NCBI GenBank assembly: GCA_019117495.1
Contig: DWZP01000030.1
Span: 1 to 20,388 of the forward strand
Origin: Fusicatenibacter_A intestinipullorum
Lineage (GTDB): Bacteria; Bacillota; Negativicutes; Acidaminococcales; Acidaminococcaceae
DNA: 20,388 nt
Direction: 5' to 3'
Shown: positions 14,038-20,388 of the stretch, in pieces
How the letters are laid out: every line of letters starts with the position of its first letter
How positions within the stretch are numbered: position 1 is the first letter of the stretch
Program-made: the position numbers and the translations under genes
Notes under the pieces: model-generated
Told to the model about the DNA's origin: nothing
Databases searched by the model: none
The model's input: the letters and a program-made list of their open reading frames with translations, nothing else

Positions 14038-16356
14038 TCACTCCTTTTGCTTGTAAACAAATTCAAATTCGCTGTCCGCATAGCCGGTTTCGGCTTTTTT
14101 CCGCAATAAATCATCCCGTATCGGGTATGGATTATTACGTATAATGTCGCTGGCAATCGGCGCAGCTATAAGGCGTTTACGGAAATAATCATTTTCGTAA
14201 TATTTAACCTTATCCAAAAGTACCGGTGGAAAACCTGATGCCGAAATAATCTCCCTGTCGCCAAGGCGTTTAATCTCATCACTCGTCATCAGCGCACGTG
14301 CCTGTTCACTGTGGCTGTAAGTTTTCTTCGGAATTAAACCGCCGCTGTCCGATGTGCTTTCTGTGATAATCGTTTCATTGCCCATGAGCTGCTCTGCGTA
14401 TTTTGCCGTATCATTATCGTTCGGGGCGTAAAAGATTTGTAAGTGGCAGTTCATCAATATTTGGTTATCTTTACCGTAAATACCGTTTATCTGAGGCAAG
14501 CCCTGGTTAATCAAAAACACTTTCATACCGTAGCCGGCAATATAGGAAAGTGTTGCCGCAAAACTTTGCAGATTGCCAAGTGAGGAAAATTCGTCCATTA
14601 AAAACAGGCATTTATGCTTGTATTCCGTTTTTGCCTGGCCGTTTATGTAAGTGCCTATGGATTTTGCATGATGGCGCACCATCATTTCAAAAAACAGGCG
14701 GAAAATAGGCGCAAGGCGCAAGAGGTCGGAAGGTGGCGTTACAAGATATAGTGACACCGGCTTTTTGTAATTCATCAGGTCATCAACGCAAAAATCGCTG
14801 ACCGATGTATTCTGCGCAAGCACCGGGTCAAGATATTCTTTAAGAGCTGTATTTGCCGTGGAAATTATGCTTGCGCCTTCGTTTTCGGCTTTGGAGCATA
14901 TTTCCGTAAATGCCTGGTAAATAATCGGATGCACATTTGGGAAAACGCGCAGACTTTGCGCATCGGGATAGGTCTGCCGTAAATCTTCCGGTGTAAAAAG
15001 CCGCTCCTCGTAACAACCTTTTACACCGTTCCACTCACGGATTTTTATGCCGCCGTCAGGCACATGTTTAAAAATTTCCGTATTACGCTTCACTTCTTCT
15101 TCCTGAAAATTAATCAGGTCTTTCAGCGTATCCAGAAATCCTTTTGCTGTAGCCTTATCATTTTGAATATCGGTATTTGCTTTCATAAAAGCCGCTACCG
15201 AATACAGGTTTGGCGGATTAGAATATTTTTCCGGGTCAGCGTAATGCGCGTATTTTAAATGCAGCAGCACTGCCATAATTACGTTTGCCGCATTGGCAGT
15301 CCAGTGGTCAGGCTTACCCTTGCCTTCGTAATCGGCAATGATTGCCGCAAGGTTCTGCGCGGCAGATACTTCTTCCGGAGTGCCAATCGGTATTTCATCA
15401 AGCGGGTTCCAGCGTGCCGTGCTGCCGTCCGTTGCCGTAGGCTCGAACTTTATAACGGTATGCCCCATCCTTGTTTTTCGGTAGCCTGCCGTAATACCCC
15501 AGTTTTCCGATTTTATGTCATTTACGATAACGCTCTCTTTCCATCCGCCGAGAAGCGTCGGCACTATAAGCCCTACGCCTTTACCGCTTCTTGTCGGAGC
15601 GATAACGGCAAGATGCTTATTGCTGTTATCGCGCAGGTAAAAATGCGTCATCGTGACATAAAATTTAAAAAACAGGTCATATAACTTCACCCACGGATAA
15701 ACGGTAACTTTATCTTTAAACGTGCCTGTCGGGCTGTAGCCCGGCAGGTTTTCCGCTTCTTTTACGGCTTTACCGAGCTGTGCTGAAAGGCTCTTAAAAG
15801 TACCGGTGGTCGGCTTTGTGTTTTCCAGCTTATATTGGAGCTTTTGGATTTTTGCGCGCAGCGCGTCCAGCTTTTTCCCGCGCCTTGCATCGAAAGCCAT
15901 TTCGGCGTGCGCGTACTTTTCTTTTTTTGTGTTTTCCAGGCTGCGTAAAATACTTGTCAGAAATTTTGTAAACCCCGAATCGTAAAGACCCACAACCACA
16001 CCGCTGCCGCTTATTAAATCCATTTTCAAAATGTCTTTATACTCAGCCCAGCGTGCGCTGCCGTGGCTGTCCGGTTTCTTTTTCGGTGCCAGAAAATACA
16101 GCATCAGCGCTGTAACAACAATGCCACCGAATATGTACGGCGTACCGCTGTTTATGATATGCGGTATGTATTTTTTCAGCTCCATATACCAGACAATATA
16201 TTTATGCGGAGCGTAAAACGGACCGCTTGCAACGGTAAAAAGCGGCTCACCCAAAAGCGGGTCATAATTACAGGCCTTCGCCACTTTTTGCGTTGCTGCG
16301 CTTAACCCCCAAATAACCGGGAAGAACGAAAATAAAACCGCAATCAGTTTATTCAT
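14038..16356 (-). CDS. virD4: VirD4/TraG type IV coupling protein
   Basis: Membrane ATPase that brings the relaxase-DNA complex to the T4SS. With ATG 16356 the product is 772 residues. Seen: two N-terminal membrane helices (about 1-21 and 70-90), the family motif SHGSARWAEYKD near 97-108, Walker A APTRSGKG at 253-260 followed by VGLIVPTLL, Walker B CLFLMDEFSSLGNL, and the downstream VFLINQGLPQI segment. Between GVVVGLYDSG (about 119-128) and the Walker A there is an unusually long Lys/Glu-rich helical stretch of about 110 residues. The start at 16356 is preferred over a TTG 42 nt upstream because CGGAGAG lies about 9 nt before it; it overlaps the virB10 stop by 8 nt (ATGAATAA). Confidence 0.95.
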   Translation of the reverse strand: MNKLIAVLFSFFPVIWGLSAATQKVAKACNYDPLLGEPLFTVASGPFYAPHKYIVWYMELKKYIPHIINSGTPYIFGGIVVTALMLYFLAPKKKPDSHGSARWAEYKDILKMDLISGSGVVVGLYDSGFTKFLTSILRSLENTKKEKYAHAEMAFDARRGKKLDALRAKIQKLQYKLENTKPTTGTFKSLSAQLGKAVKEAENLPGYSPTGTFKDKVTVYPWVKLYDLFFKFYVTMTHFYLRDNSNKHLAVIAPTRSGKGVGLIVPTLLGGWKESVIVNDIKSENWGITAGYRKTRMGHTVIKFEPTATDGSTARWNPLDEIPIGTPEEVSAAQNLAAIIADYEGKGKPDHWTANAANVIMAVLLHLKYAHYADPEKYSNPPNLYSVAAFMKANTDIQNDKATAKGFLDTLKDLINFQEEEVKRNTEIFKHVPDGGIKIREWNGVKGCYEERLFTPEDLRQTYPDAQSLRVFPNVHPIIYQAFTEICSKAENEGASIISTANTALKEYLDPVLAQNTSVSDFCVDDLMNYKKPVSLYLVTPPSDLLRLAPIFRLFFEMMVRHHAKSIGTYINGQAKTEYKHKCLFLMDEFSSLGNLQSFAATLSYIAGYGMKVFLINQGLPQINGIYGKDNQILMNCHLQIFYAPNDNDTAKYAEQLMGNETIITESTSDSGGLIPKKTYSHSEQARALMTSDEIKRLGDREIISASGFPPVLLDKVKYYENDYFRKRLIAAPIASDIIRNNPYPIRDDLLRKKAETGYADSEFEFVYKQKE

Positions 16357-17557
16357 ACAGGTACTCTCCGAGAGCAAAATCCTGATTGATAAATACACTG
16401 AACTGATAACCAGGCGAAATTGTTATGGTCGGCGCTATATTGGCATCACGCTCTACAATCGTCTGCGCCGTGTCAAGTATGCTTGCAACAGACCCCGCAA
16501 CAGCTTCTTCACCCGGACTGCGGTTATCATAACCGTTGGAATCGCCCGTGGCAGACTGCGCTGCCGCCGCAAACAAAGCAGCTAAAAAGGCACTACGGTA
16601 AAGCGTACTGCTATGGTCATCGTATTTATCCTGAAGGCCCGGATACCCTGCGCCGTCAATACCCTGCTGGTCAGGCAGATTAACAGATGTGCCGTTAGGG
16701 AAAATAAGTCTGGTAAAGATGACGCCAAGGCGTTTATTGCCCCTGCTGCCCGCCGTACCGGACGTGCCAATAAGACGCGTTCCCTGAGGTATCAGAAGGT
16801 ACTTACCGGTTAAGCTGTCATACACGTCCTGGCGTACCTGTGCCACAACGTCACCGCCCGGGCTGTCACTCGTAATACCGGTAAGCATTGTTGCAGGTAT
16901 TACCGTGCCAGCACTCAATGTGTAGCCTGTTTGCCTGCTGTTATTTTGCGTAAATACAGGCGCGGATGTTCCGGTAAAACCCTGCTCCGCCGCATTTGCG
17001 TTCTGCCCGCCTATATCGAATAAAATAGGGCTAGCAAGAATGGCTGCCGCTTCTTTAGCTGCCCTTACCGCTGCGCTTTCACCATTCCTTGTACCGGTAT
17101 ATTGCTGCGGCACATTGACCGGCTGAGTGTATCTTACAGGTGCGGCGCTCGCGGTACTATTCCGTTCCGCTTTCGGTGGCTCCGCTTTTTTCTTCGGCGC
17201 TTTTTCCAAATCTTTTTTCTGCTGTTCGTACTTTGCAATATCAGCATAAGTATCGGGCAATGCCGCCGCCGGATTATTGGTGCGGGTATTAATAGTAGAA
17301 AGATCAGCCTGCTCCGACTTCTTTTCAACGGGACTTGTCATAAAATTACTGAATACGGAAGCAACGCCGAATATCAGCACGCCGCCCGCAAGGATTTTAA
17401 TAAGGCTGCCTTTTAACGTTTTGGCGCCATCTTCCGGCGCATCCTCGTCAGGCGTTTCAATATTGCTTTGCTCCGCAAAAACATTGCCTTCATTTTCATC
17501 GACATCTTCTTTGCCGAAGCCTAATTTAAACTTTAACTTTTCAAGCCATTCTTTCAT
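16349..17557 (-). CDS. virB10: VirB10/TrbI T4SS channel protein
   Basis: A 402-residue protein that spans from inner to outer membrane and helps form the secretion channel. Seen: acidic cytoplasmic N-terminus (1-48), a single membrane helix at about 51-71 (SLIKILAGGVLIFGVASVFS), a Pro/Lys-rich periplasmic linker (about 110-160), and the C-terminal TrbI/VirB10 domain (about 210-400) with LSAGTVIPATMLTGI, YLLIPQGTRLIG, GVIFTRLIFPNG and SPGYQFSVFINQDF. A GGAGGG site precedes the ATG. The gene starts 4 nt after the virB9 stop and overlaps virD4 by 8 nt. Confidence 0.96.
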   Translation of the reverse strand: MKEWLEKLKFKLGFGKEDVDENEGNVFAEQSNIETPDEDAPEDGAKTLKGSLIKILAGGVLIFGVASVFSNFMTSPVEKKSEQADLSTINTRTNNPAAALPDTYADIAKYEQQKKDLEKAPKKKAEPPKAERNSTASAAPVRYTQPVNVPQQYTGTRNGESAAVRAAKEAAAILASPILFDIGGQNANAAEQGFTGTSAPVFTQNNSRQTGYTLSAGTVIPATMLTGITSDSPGGDVVAQVRQDVYDSLTGKYLLIPQGTRLIGTSGTAGSRGNKRLGVIFTRLIFPNGTSVNLPDQQGIDGAGYPGLQDKYDDHSSTLYRSAFLAALFAAAAQSATGDSNGYDNRSPGEEAVAGSVASILDTAQTIVERDANIAPTITISPGYQFSVFINQDFALGEYLYE

Positions 17558-17560
17558 TTT

Positions 17561-18334
17561 TTAACCCTCCTGCGGAACAATATCCACACTTGCGTCCGAG
17601 CCGAAACTCAACCGCGCGTGTTTAAAGCAGCGGTCAGCAATCATCATCGAGCCTTTAACCCTGTAATTTACAAGCGTCAGTTTACCGTCAAGCTCAACAT
17701 TGTATAAAACTGGCAAATCATACCTGTTATTTTTCGGAATAACGATATAGGTACGGATGCCGTCATCAAATATCGTTTTCGGGTATATGCTTTCGTCAAC
17801 GTTTTTCTTCTTTTTGAGCTTATAAGCAAAATTGAGTTTTACGCCCTGCTTTGTACCCTGCTGCTCCGCGCGTAAAGATTTTCTTATTTCTTCCGAGCGC
17901 TCTATTGCCGCCTGTTCGGCAGCTTCTTCATCAGTAAACTGCCATGATACCACCGGCGTATAAGTATCCGTTGCGTTAAGCACCAGACGGTAACTGTGCA
18001 GCTGTGTATTGATAATCATATTGGTACGCGCAGATTCAACCTTCGGCTTGATGTAAATATGTGTTACATTACCAACCGTGGAACGGTCTACCATCCACTG
18101 CAAAGTATCACCGGCTGCAATGTGAACCACGCCTTCACCTGGCTTTAAGGCAATATCCGTAATGTACCCGGCTTTACAGTTAATTTCATAAAGGCTCTCC
18201 GGTTTATATTCAAAGTTATATACACTACCTATTGTTACAGCATCCGGCAGTGTATAAACCGCTTTCGGACTTTCCGCATAGCAGCTTATTTGTATTGCTG
18301 CAAGTAAGGCTGTTAAAACAATAATCTTTTTCAT
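17561..18334 (-). CDS. virB9: VirB9/TrbG outer-membrane complex protein
   Basis: A 257-residue exported subunit of the outer-membrane core complex. Seen: signal peptide MKKIIVLTALLAAIQISCYA, an N-terminal beta domain (EGVVHIAAGDTLQWMVDRST; THIYIKPKVESARTNMIINT), and the conserved C-terminal VirB9/CagX domain (YPKTIFDDGIRTYIVIPKNN; LPVLYNVELDGKLTLVNYRV). The signal peptide has a Cys at residue 18, but the context is not a lipobox. AGGAGGG precedes the ATG, 5 nt after the virB8 stop. VirB9 usually partners the lipoprotein VirB7, which is not seen next to it. Confidence 0.95.
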   Translation of the reverse strand: MKKIIVLTALLAAIQISCYAESPKAVYTLPDAVTIGSVYNFEYKPESLYEINCKAGYITDIALKPGEGVVHIAAGDTLQWMVDRSTVGNVTHIYIKPKVESARTNMIINTQLHSYRLVLNATDTYTPVVSWQFTDEEAAEQAAIERSEEIRKSLRAEQQGTKQGVKLNFAYKLKKKKNVDESIYPKTIFDDGIRTYIVIPKNNRYDLPVLYNVELDGKLTLVNYRVKGSMMIADRCFKHARLSFGSDASVDIVPQEG

Positions 18335-18339
18335 TTTTA

Positions 18340-19047
18340 TCAGCCCTCCTGGTTTTCGCGGCTGTAATTTAAGTCCGCAATTCTTAAACCGAGCGGGTTA
18401 ATTAAAAGCTCCTGCTCTTTGGTAGGCGGATTTACCGTTACAGTAAAAAGCGCCACATAAAAATCTTTTTTGCCGGTAGCACTGCCGCTTACGCTGTATT
18501 CGTCTTCGCTCCAACGCACTTGATACGTTCTATTCGTACCAGGTTGCAGTTGAATAGAGCGGATACTAACCTGCGTTGTACTGCGGCCGAGCCTTGACAG
18601 CTGATTTTCGGAAGCAATCATGTTGTTAAGCTTTTGTGCCGCCTGCGGTGTAAGAAAATGCTGTGCTGTATTCCAGTTATTTTTATAAAGCACAGGGTCA
18701 AGCGGAATAGTACGGATATTCGAAACGAACCTGCTTAAAAAATGTTTTATTTCTGCTTCCTGCGGCGTGTAATTTGTGGTAACAAGCCTGTTACCTACTT
18801 CAACCTGCCCTGTTGCATTATCTACACGCACTACATATGTTTTGTAATTAGCGAAAACAGTAACATACACCATGCAGACAATGCAGACTGCAAGTGTTAT
18901 AAGCAGCAGCACATTACGTTGCTGCGCTTTATGTTTATCATAAGCAAGATTATTTAGGTCATTTTGAAAAATGCCAGCAGCTTTTTTGTCAAAAACACTT
19001 GTCGCTTTTCCTTTTGGGAAAAATTTCTTTTGTTCATCAAATTCCAT
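18340..19047 (-). CDS. virB8: VirB8/TrbF inner-membrane T4SS protein
   Basis: First gene of the long T4SS operon. The 235-residue bitopic protein has a short cytoplasmic N-terminus (1-44), one membrane helix (about 45-67, NVLLLITLAVCIVCMVYVTV) and a periplasmic VirB8 domain (YVVRVDNATGQVEVGNRLVT; QVRWSEDEYSVSGSATGKKD; NPLGLRIADLNYSRE). VirB8 nucleates the inner-membrane complex with VirB6 and VirB10. AAAGGAGCG lies about 9 nt upstream of the ATG at 19047, and a strong sigma-70-type promoter lies about 30-60 nt upstream. Confidence 0.95.
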   Translation of the reverse strand: MEFDEQKKFFPKGKATSVFDKKAAGIFQNDLNNLAYDKHKAQQRNVLLLITLAVCIVCMVYVTVFANYKTYVVRVDNATGQVEVGNRLVTTNYTPQEAEIKHFLSRFVSNIRTIPLDPVLYKNNWNTAQHFLTPQAAQKLNNMIASENQLSRLGRSTTQVSIRSIQLQPGTNRTYQVRWSEDEYSVSGSATGKKDFYVALFTVTVNPPTKEQELLINPLGLRIADLNYSRENQEG

Positions 19048-19079
19048 GGACCAACGCTCCTTTTATTTATTTTATTTTT

Positions 19080-19108
19080 ATAATATACTTTTTTGATATT
19101 TTTGTAAA
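19080..19108 (-). promoter_or_regulatory. Strong promoter of the T4SS operon
   Basis: On the minus strand TTTACA (19108-19103) is separated by exactly 17 nt from TATTAT (19085-19080), and the virB8 start codon lies 33 nt further on. Both hexamers match the sigma-70 consensus well (5 of 6 each). The surrounding DNA is A/T-rich, so chance matches are more likely than usual, but spacing and position fit. Confidence 0.7.
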
Positions 19109-19158
19109 TAATATTTTATTATAATTATTGAGATTTATTATTTTACTTTATTGGTATA

Positions 19159-19187
19159 TTGTATTTTTATTATGATTTTGTTAAAAT
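19159..19187 (+). promoter_or_regulatory. Possible relaxase promoter overlapping an inverted repeat
   Basis: TTGTAT (19159-19164) and TAAAAT (19182-19187) are 17 nt apart on the plus strand. The -10 lies in the right arm of the 7-bp inverted repeat TGATTTT-GTT-AAAATCA (19173-19189), which could be an operator. A transcript from here would carry the whole oriT-like region as a leader of about 200 nt before the relaxase. The -35 match is weak (3 of 6). Confidence 0.3.
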
Positions 19188-19198
19188 CAAAATATGAA

Positions 19199-19267
19199 GT
19201 CCGAATAAAATCGGACAAAAAACCGTAATGCGCATTTACACCAATCTCTATAAGATTGGTATGCGCA
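19199..19267. other. oriT: Candidate oriT of MOBQ type
   Basis: On the minus strand an inverted repeat ACCAATCT/AGATTGGT (19260-19253 and 19247-19240, 5-nt loop) is followed at once by GTAAATGCGC-ATT. In MOBQ origins such as RSF1010 an inverted repeat is followed by TAAGTGCGC with the nick after the last C, so nic is predicted on the minus strand between 19230 and 19229. Because TGCGCA is a palindrome, a plus-strand reading (ACCGTAATGCGC) is also possible. The 7-bp pair TGCGCAT/ATGCGCA (19229-19235, 19261-19267) brackets the hairpin, and a further stem GTCCGA/TCGGAC (19199-19204, 19211-19216) flanks it. The adjacent relaxase gene is of the matching MOBQ family. Confidence 0.7.
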
Positions 19268-19340
19268 AGCCCGGCGCTTGATCGAACCGGCTTAGCCGGA
19301 TGCCTAACGGCACAGTGAATTTGCCTGCTTTGCGGCAAAT
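19268..19340. repeat. Hairpin cluster between oriT and relaxase
   Basis: This GC-richer stretch has several short inverted repeats in a row: CCGG at 19271-19274 with CCGG at 19287-19290, CCGGC-TTA-GCCGG (19287-19299), TGCC-TAAC-GGCA (19301-19312), and ATTTGCC/GGCAAAT (19319-19325 and 19334-19340). No gene is seen here. They may be accessory binding sites of the relaxosome or a structured leader of the relaxase mRNA. Together with 19048-19267 this accounts for the 347-nt gene-free stretch before the relaxase. Confidence 0.5.
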
Positions 19341-19364
19341 AAAAAAACCGGTCCAAGACCGGTT
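19341..19364 (-). terminator. Minus-strand intrinsic terminator upstream of the relaxase
   Basis: The 8-bp stem AACCGGTC/GACCGGTT (19346-19353 and 19357-19364, loop CAA) is followed on the minus strand by an uninterrupted run of seven T (19347-19341, partly shared with the stem end). This is the form of a strong rho-independent terminator for transcription from right to left. No minus-strand gene is seen to its right in the window. Confidence 0.65.
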
Positions 19365-19394
19365 AAACATAAAACATTAGCGTGGTATCTGAAT

Positions 19395-20388
19395 ATGGCA
19401 CATTATTATTTTGAAAACAAACCACAGCCAAGTGGCAAAGGTGGTAATAAAATAGCAAGTTCTCTGCATTATAGCTACATCTGCCGCGAAAACAAATATG
19501 CTAATATCCGTGGTCGTGAAGAAGATCTAGTATATAAGGCTTCCGGCAATCTTCCTGCATGGGCGCAAGGTAATGCTGACTCATTTTGGAAAGCTTGCGA
19601 AGAATATAAGCCTACCAATTATAGAGCCTACAGGGAGTTTAAATTCGCATTGCAGGAAGAACTGTCACTCGAAGATAATATTGCTATGGTTATGTCCTTT
19701 ATAGAACAAAGCGGAATTAGCGCAAACCACGCTTATACTTTTGCCATTCATGATAAACCTGCTGCTTTTGATGATGAGCACCGCAATATTCACTGTCACC
19801 TGATGTTTAACGAAAAAATTATTGAACCCGGACGTGCATTGCCGGCCGATATGTATTTTGCCAAATATGCTGAAAACAAAGACGGTGAAGCTACCTGTGG
19901 TTATCGCACAAGCCGTGAATTTATTTCCAAACAGAAAACCTTTGAACTGCGCACTATGTGGGCGGATATTGTTAATGCCAAATTTGCAGATCGCGGTATT
20001 AATGCTTCTGTTGATGAGCGAACTTTACTCGCACAAAAAGAAGAACTACTGGCACTTGGCAAAACCGAAGAAGCAGAATATTTTGACCGCGAACCCGCTC
20101 CCCATCTCGGCAGCACATACCGCAACCCTAAAACCATGGAAAGAATTCGTGAAAAAATAGAGCAGCTCGAAAACTGCCCTAATGATGACTGTTACAATTT
20201 TGATGACGAACTGAACGAAGCAAACGAACAGGATAGAAAAATTCTTGCCTTTGCTAAAGATTTTCTGCTGCGCAAAATTGGTAAACAAATTCAGCATGAA
20301 CGCGAAAAACTCTTTGCCGAAATGCAGGCAAATAAAGAGGAAACCGAAGACCTTTCTTATGCTGTTACCGCAGGCGATTTAACCCAGC
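19395..20388 (+). CDS. mobA: MobA/MobL family (MOBQ) relaxase, partial
   Basis: Nicking and strand-transfer enzyme of conjugation; the first 331 residues are present and the frame runs off the right edge. Seen: N-terminal catalytic domain with LHYSYICRENKYA (candidate catalytic Tyr at 26 or 28), the region around AHYYFENKPQPSGKGG, the metal-binding histidine motif HRNIHCHLMFNEK (H129, H133, H135), and the family motif EPAPHLGSTYRNP near 233-245 that follows the catalytic fold. The last 70 residues are charged and helical (IREKIEQLENCPNDD; HEREKLFAEMQANKEE). The ATG at 19395 has no clear Shine-Dalgarno (only GTGG about 10 nt upstream), unlike most genes in this window. It is transcribed away from the T4SS operon, with oriT between them. 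Confidence 0.94.
   Translation, partial: MAHYYFENKPQPSGKGGNKIASSLHYSYICRENKYANIRGREEDLVYKASGNLPAWAQGNADSFWKACEEYKPTNYRAYREFKFALQEELSLEDNIAMVMSFIEQSGISANHAYTFAIHDKPAAFDDEHRNIHCHLMFNEKIIEPGRALPADMYFAKYAENKDGEATCGYRTSREFISKQKTFELRTMWADIVNAKFADRGINASVDERTLLAQKEELLALGKTEEAEYFDREPAPHLGSTYRNPKTMERIREKIEQLENCPNDDCYNFDDELNEANEQDRKILAFAKDFLLRKIGKQIQHEREKLFAEMQANKEETEDLSYAVTAGDLTQ

Noticed and set aside
15259..15684. A 141-codon plus-strand open frame within virD4
   Set aside because: It is antisense to the conserved coupling-protein gene and encodes no recognisable domain.
19260..19312. Possible tRNA on the minus strand because of a GGTTCGATC T-loop-like string
   Set aside because: The bases flanking the TTCGATC loop do not pair as a 5-bp T-stem, and no anticodon arm or acceptor stem can be drawn.
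19138..19356. A 72-codon minus-strand open frame across the oriT-like region
   Set aside because: It starts with TTG, has no ribosome site, crosses a set of hairpins, and encodes nothing recognisable; the region is better explained as oriT and regulatory DNA.

Overview
The window is the transfer region of a conjugative element, either a plasmid or an integrative element. The probable host is a low-GC, Gram-negative Firmicute of the Negativicutes type. That is inference from three things: outer-membrane machinery is present (VirB9/VirB10 core proteins and a YadA-like trimeric autotransporter with a beta-barrel anchor); most genes have strong AGGAGG-type ribosome binding sites; and the intergenic DNA is very AT-rich. 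No replication, integrase or resistance gene lies in the window, so plasmid and ICE cannot be told apart here.

Left edge (1-2100): a type IA topoisomerase (TopB-like, minus strand, C-terminus outside the window) diverges from a two-gene plus-strand operon. That operon encodes an XRE/Cro-CI repressor and a small lipoprotein, translationally coupled through an 8-nt overlap, and ends in a strong intrinsic terminator at 2061-2097.

Middle (2096-19047): a nearly complete P-type (VirB/Trb) type IV secretion system runs right to left on the minus strand. The order is virB8, virB9, virB10, virD4, a small TraD-like gene, virB11, virB2, virB3, virB4, a trimeric autotransporter adhesin, and then after a 187-nt regulatory gap virB5, virB6, a second virB6 fused to an M23 endopeptidase domain, and a second virB5-like gene. 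Most junctions overlap or are only a few bases apart, so this is probably one long transcript from the TTTACA-17-TATTAT promoter at 19080-19108, with a second transcription start possible in the 6215-6401 gap. No separate VirB1 transglycosylase or VirB7 lipoprotein is seen. The M23 domain fused to VirB6 is a plausible peptidoglycan-opening enzyme in place of VirB1.

Right edge (19048-20388): a 347-nt gene-free stretch holds the T4SS promoter, a cluster of hairpins that strongly resembles a MOBQ-type oriT (inverted repeat followed by TAAATGCGC), and a minus-strand terminator. It is followed by a plus-strand MobA/MobL (MOBQ) relaxase truncated by the window end. Relaxase, oriT, coupling protein and T4SS together make the element look self-transmissible.

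The most unusual points are the adhesin gene built into the T4SS operon (its ATG overlaps the virB4 stop codon), which is interrupted by two in-frame stop codons while the rest of its frame is intact over about 1,030 codons; the M23-VirB6 fusion; the mirror arrangement B5-B6-B6'-B5'; and a dense cluster of palindromic repeats in the gap between the adhesin and virB5.
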